Notes under the pieces: generated by a model
Database searches by the model: none
Told to the model about the DNA's origin: nothing
What the model saw: the letters and a program-made list of their open reading frames with translations, nothing else
DNA from: an uncultured Pelagibacteraceae bacterium
GTDB lineage: Bacteria > Pseudomonadota > Alphaproteobacteria > Pelagibacterales > Pelagibacteraceae
Assembly (NCBI GenBank): GCA_902628635.1
Contig: CACONQ010000001.1
Span: forward strand, 123,837 to 187,836
Direction of reading: 5' to 3'
Length of the DNA: 64,000 bases
Translations under genes and position numbers: made by a program
In this document: piece after piece, positions 8,229-16,611 of the stretch
How the letters are laid out: every line of letters starts with the position of its first letter
How positions within the stretch are numbered: the first letter of the stretch is position 1

Positions 8229-8313
8229 TGGTGGGCGAAGAGAGAATCGAACTCTCACTTCTTGCGAAACACGATTTTGAGTCGTGCGCGTCTACCAGTT
8301 CCGCCATTCGCCC
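8229..8313 (-). tRNA. tRNA-Leu (anticodon CAA)
   Basis: Read on the minus strand from 8313: acceptor GGGCGAA pairs with TTCGCCC (8233-8239), then A and encoded CCA (8229-8232). The anticodon arm is CACGA-CTCAAAA-TCGTG, giving CAA for UUG codons. There is a class II long variable arm and a GTTCGATTC T-loop. It lies 7 nt upstream of the acyl-CoA ligase start on the same strand. Confidence 0.96.
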
Positions 8314-8382
8314 TTTAGTTTGCATAAGTTATTATATTAAAAATAAATAGTATAAGAACCTAAATTGTAATAAAACGAAAAA

Positions 8383-8979
8383 ATGTACAAAAAACTCTAT
8401 CTAAAATCTTTAGAACTAGCTGCACACAAAAGTTCTGAATTCTATTTAGCTTTAGTATCCTTTATAGAGAGTTCTTTTTTTCCTATACCTCCAGATGTGA
8501 TGATTGTTCCTATGGTGATGGCAAGAAAAGATAGATTTATTAGAATTTTTTTAAATGCAACTATTTTTTCTGTATTGGGGGGAATATTTGGATATTTTAT
8601 TGGATTTATCTTTTCAGACCTAGCAATGTCAGTTGTTGAATTTTATAATTATGAAGACAAAGTAAATAATTTAAAAGCAAGATTATCTGAGGGAAGTGGT
8701 TTATATATTTGGTTAATAACTCTTTTTCTTGCAGGTTTCACACCTCTTCCATTTAAAGTTTTTACAATAACAAGCGGTTTAATAAGTTTTAATATTTTTA
8801 TTTTTATAATTATTTGTTTGATTTCAAGGGGTTTGAGGTTTTTTATAGTCTCTTATTTTACTTTTAGGTTTGGAGAACCTTTTGTTAACTTTATAGAAAA
8901 AAAAGGTGCATTATGGTCCACAGTTGTTGGCTTACTTTTGATACCTTTATTTATACTAATTTATTTCATGATAAAATAA
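8383..8979 (+). CDS. YqaA-family (SNARE-associated/VTT domain) membrane protein
   Basis: A 198-residue integral membrane protein with four to five predicted spans. It matches the YqaA branch of DedA/VTT proteins: an early SFIESSFFPIPPDVMIVP segment (the re-entrant 'E..FPiPp' loop, residues 27-44), a GGIFGYFIG stretch, and GFTPLPFKVFTITSG near residue 120. DedA-like proteins act as lipid flippases or scramblases. It is followed after 1 nt by dsbB, and the pair with coq7 forms a plus-strand run. In other alphaproteobacteria a YqaA gene often stands next to dsbB, in agreement with this order. Confidence 0.9.
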   Translation: MYKKLYLKSLELAAHKSSEFYLALVSFIESSFFPIPPDVMIVPMVMARKDRFIRIFLNATIFSVLGGIFGYFIGFIFSDLAMSVVEFYNYEDKVNNLKARLSEGSGLYIWLITLFLAGFTPLPFKVFTITSGLISFNIFIFIIICLISRGLRFFIVSYFTFRFGEPFVNFIEKKGALWSTVVGLLLIPLFILIYFMIK

Positions 8980-8980
8980 G

Positions 8981-9463
8981 ATGAGTTTTAAATTAAAAGA
9001 AAATTTACAACATTATATTTTATTTTTTAGTTTGTTTGCGATCTTATTTGCTTATTATGTAGAATTTGTTTTAGGTCATAAACCATGCAACTTGTGTCTT
9101 TTAGAAAGAATTCCCTACATCTTAGCAATTTTAATAATTATTTTATCTTCAATTTTTAAAGATTTTAAAAAATTATCCTTTTTAATGCTTGGAACTATTT
9201 TCTTACTTGCTACTTTTTTATCTATTTACCATGTGGGTATTGAGCAGGGTATAATAAGTGAGTCAGCGTTATGCAAGGCTCAGCCAGGATTAAACATCTT
9301 AGACAAAGAACAATTATTACAAGAATTAGAAAAGAGTAATATTAGTTGTAAAAACGTTACTTTTACAATATTAGGGTTATCGCTTGCTACAATAAATACA
9401 TTTGTATCCTTATTTTTTTCACTTATAACAATCAGAAAATTTTATATTTATGAAAAAAAGTAA
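8981..9463 (+). CDS. dsbB: Disulfide bond formation protein B
   Basis: A 160-residue inner-membrane quinone-linked oxidase that reoxidises periplasmic DsbA. Four spans are visible. The first cysteine pair is C36-C39 in KPCNLCLLERIPY, with the conserved LERIPY following it. The second periplasmic pair is C98 and C123. Electrons would pass to ubiquinone, whose synthesis genes coq7, ubiE and ubiB also occur in this window. The gene overlaps coq7 by 14 nt, suggesting coupled translation. Confidence 0.94.
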   Translation: MSFKLKENLQHYILFFSLFAILFAYYVEFVLGHKPCNLCLLERIPYILAILIIILSSIFKDFKKLSFLMLGTIFLLATFLSIYHVGIEQGIISESALCKAQPGLNILDKEQLLQELEKSNISCKNVTFTILGLSLATINTFVSLFFSLITIRKFYIYEKK

Positions 9464-9983
9464 TAAAAAAAAAATTGAGGAATTTATTAGAGTCGATCAC
9501 GCAGGTGAACGAGGGGCAATTAAAATCTATGAAGGCCAGCTTTTAGCGCTAAATACATTAGTAAAAGATGATGAGATGAAAAAAACTATAGAGGAAATGA
9601 GAGAGCATGAGAGAGAGCATGCAAATTATTTTGAAAATGAAATAAAAAAAAGAGGAATAAGGCCTACCAAATTTTTACCTTTGTGGGATTTGCTTGGGGT
9701 GGGGCTTGGTTTTGGATCAACTATACTTGGTAAGAAAGCTGCAATGTTGTGTACAGCCTCAGTTGAAGAAGTTATAGACGAACATTATCAAAATCAAATT
9801 GATCAAATTGAAAACGATGAAAAAGAATTAAAAAAGAAAATTATTAAATTTAGAGAAGATGAATTACATCATAAAGATATTGCGTATGAACAAGGAGCTA
9901 CAAAAGATGGACTTTACTCCTTATTTGATAAAATAATAAAAACTGGCTCAAGAATAGCAATAAATATATCTGAAAAAATTTAA
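9450..9983 (+). CDS. coq7: COQ7-type demethoxyubiquinone hydroxylase
   Basis: A di-iron monooxygenase of ubiquinone synthesis (C6 hydroxylation of the quinone ring). Duplicated ferritin-like helices carry the iron ligands: EFIRVDHAGERGAIKIYEGQ at the N-terminus, REHEREHANYF near residue 52, SVEEVIDEHY near residue 104 and REDELHHKDIA near residue 137. Its 177 residues match the short bacterial/mitochondrial form. ATG 9450 lies inside the end of dsbB. It is convergent with the HNH gene, with zero spacer. It uses molecular oxygen, in keeping with an aerobic organism. Confidence 0.95.
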   Translation: MKKSNKKKIEEFIRVDHAGERGAIKIYEGQLLALNTLVKDDEMKKTIEEMREHEREHANYFENEIKKRGIRPTKFLPLWDLLGVGLGFGSTILGKKAAMLCTASVEEVIDEHYQNQIDQIENDEKELKKKIIKFREDELHHKDIAYEQGATKDGLYSLFDKIIKTGSRIAINISEKI

Positions 9984-10550
9984 TTAAGGCTCAAGTTCTA
10001 CGTCCCAATATAAATAATCAATCCAGGTTTTATGTAAAAAGTTTGGTGGGAAATTTCTACCGTTCTTGTGAAGATCCTCGGTAGTTGGTTGATAAGGCTT
10101 TTGATTGAGTGTCATTCCAGATTTTTGTAAAAGTCTTCCTCCTTTTTTAACATTACAACCCGAACAAGCAGTTACAACGTTATCCCAATCTGTTTTACCA
10201 CCTTTAGATCGTGGCAATAAATGATCAAATGTTAAATCTTTTTTACTACCGCAGTACTGGCAACTAAACTTGTCTCTTAAAAAAACATTAAATCTAGTAA
10301 AATTTGGATTTGATAATGGTTTTATATAACTCTTTAATGCAATAACACTTGGTAATTTCATGCTAAATGATGGACTGTGAACAGTTCGATCATAATAATT
10401 CACTATTGAAACTCTATCTAAAAAAACTGATTTAACAGAATCTTGCCAACTCCATAAGGATAATGGATAATAACTCAGTGGTCTGTAGTCAGCGTTAAGG
10501 ACCAAAGCTGGGCAGTTTTCAAGAGAAGTACTCTGGTTAATTATTGTCAT
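9984..10550 (-). CDS. HNH endonuclease family protein
   Basis: A 188-residue protein with a zinc-stabilised HNH fold. CQYCG (C-x2-C) is followed by LTFDHLLPRSKGG, WDNVVTACSGCNVKKGGR, so both cysteine pairs and the His-Asn-(Asn) catalytic set are present. The N-terminal half (SWQDSVKSVFLDRV, then VIALKSYI) is the conserved extension of the stand-alone HNH family widespread in alphaproteobacteria. No phage, intein or restriction gene is adjacent, so this looks like a chromosomal housekeeping copy. The biological role is unknown. It ends convergent to coq7. Confidence 0.88.
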   Translation of the reverse strand: MTIINQSTSLENCPALVLNADYRPLSYYPLSLWSWQDSVKSVFLDRVSIVNYYDRTVHSPSFSMKLPSVIALKSYIKPLSNPNFTRFNVFLRDKFSCQYCGSKKDLTFDHLLPRSKGGKTDWDNVVTACSGCNVKKGGRLLQKSGMTLNQKPYQPTTEDLHKNGRNFPPNFLHKTWIDYLYWDVELEP

Positions 10551-10608
10551 AATAAGAGATTAGCGTAAAAAAAAATAATAATCAACATTTTGAAATAAAA
10601 TTAAAGTT

Positions 10609-11268
10609 TTATTTTACTTCCAAATTTTTTTTAATAAAATGTAAAGCTAAACTTGATGCCTCGATTGGAATATGATGTCCACAATTCTTAATAATTTTAG
10701 TATTGACACTCACATTATTTCTTATCAAAAAATCTTTTGCTTCAAGAATATTTGACACAGGTACAACTTCATCTGCGTCACCATGGATAAGTAAAGTCTC
10801 AGGACCGTTTTTTTTTCTTCTTTCTAGATCGTCTTTATCAATTATTTTTCCAGAAAAACCAACCACACAATTAAATTTTTCTCTATTCGTCAGAGCAATA
10901 TTAATTGCCATCATGCATCCTTGACTAAAACCGCATAAAACAATCTTTGATGATAAAATATTATAATTTTTTTTTACTTGTTCTATAAATTTATTTAAAA
11001 TAATCTCAGCTTTTACCGCTTCAGTTGTAATATATTTTTCGTCATCTATACTTAAATCGAACCATTGATATCCAGAGGGATTAATAGAACATCTTTGATG
11101 ACCATTGGGGCACAAAAATATTGTATTATTTAAAAATCTTTTCCAATTTAAAGTCAGCATGCTGATATCTGTTCCGTCTCCACCATAACCATGAAGCAAA
11201 ATTACAGCATTATCTATTTTTTCATTATTATCTGGCTCAATAATTTTTGTTTCTAGGCAAAATGTCAT
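10609..11268 (-). CDS. Alpha/beta hydrolase, phospholipase/carboxylesterase type
   Basis: A 219-residue esterase of the acyl-protein thioesterase / carboxylesterase family. Oxyanion segment HGYGGDGTD is near residue 26, nucleophile elbow CGFSQGCM near residue 113, Asp in HGDADEVVPV near residue 165, and His in NCGHHIP near residue 199. All triad residues are intact. It would hydrolyse carboxyl or thioester bonds of small substrates in the cytoplasm. A 50-nt divergent gap separates its start from the HIG1-like gene. Confidence 0.9.
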   Translation of the reverse strand: MTFCLETKIIEPDNNEKIDNAVILLHGYGGDGTDISMLTLNWKRFLNNTIFLCPNGHQRCSINPSGYQWFDLSIDDEKYITTEAVKAEIILNKFIEQVKKNYNILSSKIVLCGFSQGCMMAINIALTNREKFNCVVGFSGKIIDKDDLERRKKNGPETLLIHGDADEVVPVSNILEAKDFLIRNNVSVNTKIIKNCGHHIPIEASSLALHFIKKNLEVK

Positions 11269-11318
11269 AAATTTAATTATTATGTTTGTTTATTAAAAAA
11301 ATATATATATATCAAACG

Positions 11319-11522
11319 ATGGTTTCAGAAATATTAGTAAAAGTTTTTGCTGTAGCACTTTTAATCGCTGTCGCGATTGTCTTAATACTTGGCATAGGTA
11401 CATTGTTCAAAGGTGGCTCAACAAGTAAAAAATACTCTAATAAACTAATGCAACTGAGGGTTCTATTACAATTTATCGCGATTATTGTTTTGGTCGGACT
11501 AGCTTATTTTTTTAAAGACTAA
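11319..11522 (+). CDS. HIG1-domain twin-transmembrane small protein
   Basis: A 67-residue inner-membrane protein with two spans (about residues 7-28 and 48-65) joined by a polar loop GGSTSKKYSNKLMQLRVLLQ. This matches the HIG1/RCF1-like small proteins common in alphaproteobacteria ('twin transmembrane helix'). The N-x-LMrLRvllQ segment is the family core. I chose ATG 11319; an upstream TTG at 11286 would add a poor 11-residue leader. The mitochondrial relatives associate with cytochrome c oxidase; a similar role here is only an inference. It ends convergent with the TlpA-like gene, overlapping by 4 nt. Confidence 0.85.
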   Translation: MVSEILVKVFAVALLIAVAIVLILGIGTLFKGGSTSKKYSNKLMQLRVLLQFIAIIVLVGLAYFFKD

Positions 11523-12046
11523 TTATATTTAGAAAGCCAATTTATAAATTTCTCATCACTAAAATCTATCGATCCAACAATTCTTGCAAACTCTTCACCT
11601 TCCTTATTTACTATTATAGTGGTTGGCAACCCCCTTAAAGAAAAAGTTTTTGCAAGTTTAATAGTGTTGTCAAAATATAATTCTAAATTTTTGATGTTTA
11701 GCTCAGAAAAAAAATCTACTGATTTTTCTATTTTTTCTTGACCCACGTTTATTGGTATCACTTTTAAATTATTAAGTATTTTTAAATTCTGAAGTTTATC
11801 TAATGATGGCATCTCTTCTCTGCATGGAGCACACCAAGTTGCCCAAAAATTTATTACAACTAATTTATTTTTGAAATCCTTTAGATTTATTATTTTATCA
11901 TTTACATCCGTAAAAGTTACATTCTCAAGTTTCTTATTCTGCTTATGAATTAACAAATTTTTAATATCTGTTTCGTCTGCAAATGAAATAACTGTTGATA
12001 TTAAATAAATAAGTACTAAAAAAAATTTATAGCTTAATAATTTCAT
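11519..12046 (-). CDS. TlpA-like thiol:disulfide oxidoreductase (thioredoxin fold)
   Basis: A 175-residue exported thioredoxin-fold protein. An N-terminal signal or anchor segment (about residues 5-22) is followed by INFWATWCAPCREEMP with the WCxxC redox pair near residue 74 and the cis-Pro segment LPTTI near residue 142. TlpA/ResA proteins act in the periplasm, often in cytochrome c or oxidase maturation. It is divergent from argH with a 23-nt gap. The exact partner is not shown by its context. Confidence 0.92.
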   Translation of the reverse strand: MKLLSYKFFLVLIYLISTVISFADETDIKNLLIHKQNKKLENVTFTDVNDKIINLKDFKNKLVVINFWATWCAPCREEMPSLDKLQNLKILNNLKVIPINVGQEKIEKSVDFFSELNIKNLELYFDNTIKLAKTFSLRGLPTTIIVNKEGEEFARIVGSIDFSDEKFINWLSKYN

Positions 12047-12069
12047 TCTAAAATGTATAGTTACATATC

Positions 12070-13467
12070 ATGAGTAAAAATAAAAACAATAAACCAGTTT
12101 GGAGCACCAGAATAAATCAAAAGACTGCCTCTACATTTCAAAAAGTAGGCTCATCTTTAAATGTAGATAAAAGACTTTTTAGAGAAGATATAACTGCATC
12201 TATCGCTCATGTTGAAATGTTGGAAAAGCAAAAAATTATTACAGTAGCTGTAAAAAATAAAATTATTTGGGGTTTAAAGAAAATTTTGAATGAAATAATA
12301 AAAAAAAAATTTTCTTTTGATGAAAGAAATGAAGATATTCATATGAGCATAGAAAAAAGACTTTTCGAGATTTTAGGTGAGGATGCAGGTTTCATACATA
12401 CCGCTAGATCTAGAAACGACCAAGTTCTTACTGATTTAAAAATATGGTTAAGAAAATCTACATATGAAATTATCGACGACCTAAACAAAACAATGAAAAT
12501 TTTTTTAAAATGTGCGGAAAAAAATATTCATACAATTATGCCAGGATTAACTCATTTAAAAAATGCTCAACCAATATCTTTTGGACATTATCTAGTCGCG
12601 TATATAGAAATGTTTTTAAGAGATAAAAAAAGATTTAAGAATAATCTAGAAAATCTATATGAAAATCCTTTAGGTGTTGCTGCATTCTCAGGTACATCAT
12701 TTAATATAGATAGATTTTATACAACAAAAAAACTCAAATTTAATAAACCTACAGGAAACTCAATTGATACAGTATCTGATAGAGATTTTGTTTGTGACTT
12801 TCTTTATTCAGTTTCATTATGCTCAATTCACATATCAAGATTTTCAGAAGAATTTATCATTTGGAACTCTGATGCTTTTAATATGATCAGTTTAAATGAT
12901 AAAATAGTTACCGGATCCTCTATAATGCCTCAAAAAAGAAATCCAGATCCACTTGAATATTTAAGAGGCAAATCTGGGAGTGTAATAGGAAACTTGCTAT
13001 CTATGCAAACTATTTTAAAAGGTTTGCCTTTATCATATTTTAAAGATTTGCAGGATGACAAAAAACTAGTTTTTGACTCCTTTGATCATTTAAAGAATTG
13101 TCTTAAAATTTTGAGGGATGTTCTTATTAATTTTAGTCCGAATAAAAAAAGAATGTTAGAATTTTCGGAAGTTGGACATACAACAGCGACAGATCTTGCA
13201 GATTATATTGTAAGAGATCTTAAATATCCTTTTCGAAAAGCCTATTCAATTACAGCTAAGATAGTTAATCTTGCTGAAAAAAAAAAGAAAAGAATTAGTG
13301 AGATGTCATTAGATGAAATAAGAAGTATTGATAAAAAAATAGGTGCAGAAGTACTTAATGTAATAAAAGTTAATAATTCTGTAAAATCTAAAAGTTCTTA
13401 TGGAGGAACTTCTTTTGACAATGTAAAGAAAATGATAAAGAAGTATAAAAAACAAATAAATGACTAA
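12070..13467 (+). CDS. argH: Argininosuccinate lyase
   Basis: The last step of arginine synthesis: argininosuccinate to arginine and fumarate. It is 465 residues long, the usual length. The fumarase-superfamily signature GSSIMPQKRNPDPLE lies near residue 280, with HTARSRNDQV near residue 112 and GLTHLKNAQPISF near residue 160. It overlaps the following small lipoprotein gene by 8 nt and precedes lysA, the order known in many alphaproteobacteria. Confidence 0.97.
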   Translation: MSKNKNNKPVWSTRINQKTASTFQKVGSSLNVDKRLFREDITASIAHVEMLEKQKIITVAVKNKIIWGLKKILNEIIKKKFSFDERNEDIHMSIEKRLFEILGEDAGFIHTARSRNDQVLTDLKIWLRKSTYEIIDDLNKTMKIFLKCAEKNIHTIMPGLTHLKNAQPISFGHYLVAYIEMFLRDKKRFKNNLENLYENPLGVAAFSGTSFNIDRFYTTKKLKFNKPTGNSIDTVSDRDFVCDFLYSVSLCSIHISRFSEEFIIWNSDAFNMISLNDKIVTGSSIMPQKRNPDPLEYLRGKSGSVIGNLLSMQTILKGLPLSYFKDLQDDKKLVFDSFDHLKNCLKILRDVLINFSPNKKRMLEFSEVGHTTATDLADYIVRDLKYPFRKAYSITAKIVNLAEKKKKRISEMSLDEIRSIDKKIGAEVLNVIKVNNSVKSKSSYGGTSFDNVKKMIKKYKKQIND

Positions 13468-13576
13468 AAAAATTATATTAATATTATTTTGCTCAGTTTT
13501 AATATTTTCTTGCGGGAAAAAAGGAGATCCAGAGTATAAAGAGACTAAAAGAATTGAAACTCAATCAATAACTTAA
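13460..13576 (+). CDS. Small LptM/YifL-like lipoprotein
   Basis: A 38-residue product. A signal peptide, MTKKIILILFCSVLIFSC, ends at a lipobox (LIFSC, lipidated Cys18), and GKKGDPEYKE follows. The 'CGxKGxPyxP' start of the mature part and the position between argH and lysA are typical of the LptM (YifL) outer-membrane lipoprotein, which in E. coli helps mature the LptD LPS translocon. It starts inside argH (8 nt overlap) and its stop overlaps the lysA ATG (TAATG), so the three genes are translationally coupled. The LptM function is inferred from context and motif. Confidence 0.82.
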   Translation: MTKKIILILFCSVLIFSCGKKGDPEYKETKRIETQSIT

Positions 13577-14790
13577 TGAGATATAATAAACATCGCCTTT
13601 TTATCGAAAAAGTGAATGCTCAATCAATTGCTAAGAAGGTTGATACGCCTTTTTATTGTTATTCTTTTAATAAATTAAAAACCAATATTAATAATTTTAA
13701 AAAAAATTTTAATAAAATTGATCCATTGATATGTTTTTCTGTAAAATCAAATAATAATTTATATATTTTAAGAATAATTAAAAAATTTGGTCTTGGGGCA
13801 GATGTTGTCTCAAAAGGAGAATTATTAAGAGCTCTTAAAGCTGGAATAAGTCCAAATAAAATAGTTTTTTCTGGTGTTGGCAAAACTAAAGAAGAGATCA
13901 ACTTTGCCATTGATAAAAAAATATTACTCATCAATGCTGAATCAGAGGATGAGATAAATGTAATAAATAAAATTGCTATAAAGAAAAAAAAAAAGGTAAA
14001 TGTAGGCTTAAGATTAAACCCAAATATTGACGCTAAAACTTTAAAAAAAATTTCCACAGGAAGAAATGAGGACAAATTTGGAGTTCCTGAAAAGATATTT
14101 CTTAAAATTATTAGAAAGTTTAATAGCTCTTCTACAATAAATATTAGGTGCTTAAGTGTACATATTGGGAGTCAAATTTTAGATCATAAACCATATCTAA
14201 GAATGATAAGAGTTATTGAAAATATAATAAAAAAATCGAAAAATAAATTTGACTATATTGATTTAGGTGGAGGTATGGGAATTGATTATGGTTTAAACTC
14301 AAAAAAACTTAACTATAAAAAATACAGTTCTTCAATAGAGAGACTTTTAAAAAAATACAAAGTAAAATTTATTTTTGAACCAGGTAGATCGATCATTGGA
14401 GATACTGCATGTCTAATAACAAAAGTTATTTATGTTAAGTCTTCAACAAAAAAAAATTTTATAATTCTTGATTCTGCAATGAATGACTTTATGAGGCCAG
14501 CTCTTTATGGTTCATTACACAGAATAATACCAACTGTTAAAAATAATAAAATTTTAAAAAAAATACATGACTTCGTGGGGCCCATATGTGAAACAACCGA
14601 CCGTTTTCTTACTTTAAAAAAATATCAACAATTAAAAGAAAATGATACTTTGGCGATATGTGATGTTGGAGCATATGGTATTGTATTAGCATCAAATTAT
14701 AATTTAAGACCAAAGCCAGCTGAAGTATTAATAAACAATTCAAGTCTAAAAATAATTTCAAAAAGAGAAAATATAAACAAAATAATCTAA
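13576..14790 (+). CDS. lysA: Diaminopimelate decarboxylase
   Basis: A PLP enzyme of the alanine-racemase fold that makes L-lysine from meso-diaminopimelate. The PLP lysine is in CFSVKSNNN near residue 56, the phosphate-binding GGGMG is near residue 234, EPGRS is near residue 271, and the substrate-contacting GPICETTDRF is near residue 336. Length 404 is normal for the family. It is the third gene of argH-lptM-lysA, and the lipoprotein stop overlaps its ATG. dapB is found in the same window at 61.4 kb. Confidence 0.96.
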   Translation: MRYNKHRLFIEKVNAQSIAKKVDTPFYCYSFNKLKTNINNFKKNFNKIDPLICFSVKSNNNLYILRIIKKFGLGADVVSKGELLRALKAGISPNKIVFSGVGKTKEEINFAIDKKILLINAESEDEINVINKIAIKKKKKVNVGLRLNPNIDAKTLKKISTGRNEDKFGVPEKIFLKIIRKFNSSSTINIRCLSVHIGSQILDHKPYLRMIRVIENIIKKSKNKFDYIDLGGGMGIDYGLNSKKLNYKKYSSSIERLLKKYKVKFIFEPGRSIIGDTACLITKVIYVKSSTKKNFIILDSAMNDFMRPALYGSLHRIIPTVKNNKILKKIHDFVGPICETTDRFLTLKKYQQLKENDTLAICDVGAYGIVLASNYNLRPKPAEVLINNSSLKIISKRENINKII

Positions 14791-14800
14791 ATTTTAATTA

Positions 14801-15502
14801 ATGATTAGAAATATACTTTTCTTAATTTTTTTTTATATTGGCATTATTTCAATTTGTATTTTTTATTTGCCAACTTTTTTACTTCCTCACAAAATTACTC
14901 TTACAGGTGGGAAACTGATGGGTCACTGGTCAAAATTTTGTTTGAATTTATTTTTATCAACAAATGTTGTGATTAAGGGAAAAGAAAATATCATTAATAA
15001 CGAAAAATTTTTTATTGTTTGTTCTCATCAATCTATGTTTGAAACTTTTTTTTTACAAACGATATTTAATTCACCTGTTTTTATTTTAAAAAAAGAATTA
15101 ATGAATATTCCAATTTTTGGTTGGTATCTAAAAAAGATTAAATCAATTTCAATTGATAGGAATAAAATTACAAAAGAAAATTTAGATTTTTATGAAAAGA
15201 TAAAGCTTTCTTACCAAAAATCTAATCGTCCTATTATAATTTTTCCACAAGCAACTAGAGTAAATCCTGATGATAGGAGTGATTTTAAAAAAGGTGCATC
15301 AAGAATCTATAAAGAACTTAAAATAAAATGCCAACCAATAGCAATTAATTCTGGTTCAGTTTGGCCCAAAAATGGTCCACTTAAAGCAAATAAAAAATTG
15401 ACTGTATCAATTCTTGAACCAATCAATCCAAATTTAGATGAGAAAAACTTTCTCGAATTAGTTCAAAAAAGAATATACGAGGAATTAGATAATTTAAATT
15501 AA
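14801..15502 (+). CDS. plsC: 1-acyl-sn-glycerol-3-phosphate acyltransferase
   Basis: A 233-residue membrane-associated acyltransferase that adds the second acyl chain to lysophosphatidate. An N-terminal membrane span (residues 5-28) precedes the catalytic box CSHQSMFE, an HX4E variant of the usual HX4D common in alphaproteobacterial members. FPQATRVNPDDRSDFKKGA is block III and PIAINSGSVWPK is block IV. It starts 10 nt after lysA and ends overlapping dnaN by 4 nt in convergent orientation. Confidence 0.92.
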   Translation: MIRNILFLIFFYIGIISICIFYLPTFLLPHKITLTGGKLMGHWSKFCLNLFLSTNVVIKGKENIINNEKFFIVCSHQSMFETFFLQTIFNSPVFILKKELMNIPIFGWYLKKIKSISIDRNKITKENLDFYEKIKLSYQKSNRPIIIFPQATRVNPDDRSDFKKGASRIYKELKIKCQPIAINSGSVWPKNGPLKANKKLTVSILEPINPNLDEKNFLELVQKRIYEELDNLN

Positions 15503-16611
15503 CCCTTCATTGGCATTACAACATAGATACTGTCAAAATCAGAGGGGTCTTTGATTAAAGCTGGAGATCCGGAGTCGTTTAAAAATATTTCTATTTTTTC
15601 ACCATCAAGCTGGGAAGCAATATCAATTAAGTATCTTGAATTAAAACTTATATCTAGCTCATGATCAAATTTTGCATTCAACGTTTCTTTTCCATCTCCA
15701 CTACTTGCGTTATTAACTGATAAATTTAATTTATCTTTCTCAAGACTGAATTTTACTCCATCCTTTTTATCAAGAGAAACTGATGCAACTCTATCAACTG
15801 AACTTAAAAATAATTGCAAATCTATATCTAATTTTTTCTTATTATTTTTTGGGATGACTTGAATATAGTTTGGAAATTTTCCATCAATAAGCTTCGATAT
15901 CAAGAGACTATTTTCTAGCTGAATTTTTATCTTTGATTTTTGACAACTAACTTTGATATCACCGTCATAATTCTCTAACAATGCACAAAGTTGGAAAATT
16001 GTTTTTTTTGGCATAATTATAGGTTCAAAGGTAATTTTATCTTTTAGTAATAATTTTGAAATAGACATCCTATGACTATCTGTGGCTGCGGCTGTCAAAT
16101 AGTGTTTATCATCTACCTGGGTTTGATGAAAATAAATCCCACTTAAATAATGCCTTGTCTCATCCGTTGAAATTGAGAACTTACATTTGCTCAACAATTT
16201 AAGGAATTGTTTGGACTTTAATACAAACTCATTTTCGGAGAAATTTTCTTCCATCAGTGGAAATTCATCTGCACTCATACAATTTAGGTTGAAAACAGAT
16301 TTTTCGGATTCTAGTTGAATTTTATTTTCAGTTGTGAGGTTGAAATTGATTTTTTTTCCAGAGGAAAATTTTCTAATAATATCGTACAAAGTTGATGAAG
16401 TCGTAGTGGTCTTACCTTCCTCAATTACCTCAACATCGTTAATTTCATTAATAAATATTAAATCTAAATCTGTGGCAGTTATTTTAAGTTTTGAATTATA
16501 TGCCTCTAATAAAATGTTAGATAATATTGGTAGTGTGCTTCGTTTTTCTATTACTCCTTGGCAGAAACCCAATGATTGTTGTAGGTCTTTCTGGTTAACG
16601 CTAAACTTCAT
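15499..16611 (-). CDS. dnaN: DNA polymerase III beta subunit (sliding clamp)
   Basis: A 370-residue ring-forming clamp that holds DNA polymerase III on the template. It has three repeated clamp folds, the N-terminal KDLQQSLGFCQGVIEKRSTLPILSNILLEA-like region, and the conserved C-terminal end (YVVMPMKG). It begins 11 nt inside the end of dnaA, so dnaA and dnaN form a coupled pair; recF does not follow here (plsC is convergent instead). Confidence 0.96.
   Translation of the reverse strand: MKFSVNQKDLQQSLGFCQGVIEKRSTLPILSNILLEAYNSKLKITATDLDLIFINEINDVEVIEEGKTTTTSSTLYDIIRKFSSGKKINFNLTTENKIQLESEKSVFNLNCMSADEFPLMEENFSENEFVLKSKQFLKLLSKCKFSISTDETRHYLSGIYFHQTQVDDKHYLTAAATDSHRMSISKLLLKDKITFEPIIMPKKTIFQLCALLENYDGDIKVSCQKSKIKIQLENSLLISKLIDGKFPNYIQVIPKNNKKKLDIDLQLFLSSVDRVASVSLDKKDGVKFSLEKDKLNLSVNNASSGDGKETLNAKFDHELDISFNSRYLIDIASQLDGEKIEIFLNDSGSPALIKDPSDFDSIYVVMPMKG

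Noticed and set aside
9984..10550. HNH gene as part of a restriction or homing system
   Set aside because: No methyltransferase, intron or intein context; the stand-alone form is common in alphaproteobacterial core genomes.
13659..14075. 138-codon minus-strand frame opposite lysA
   Set aside because: Shadow of the well-supported lysA frame; composition reflects antisense of Lys/Asn/Ile codons.
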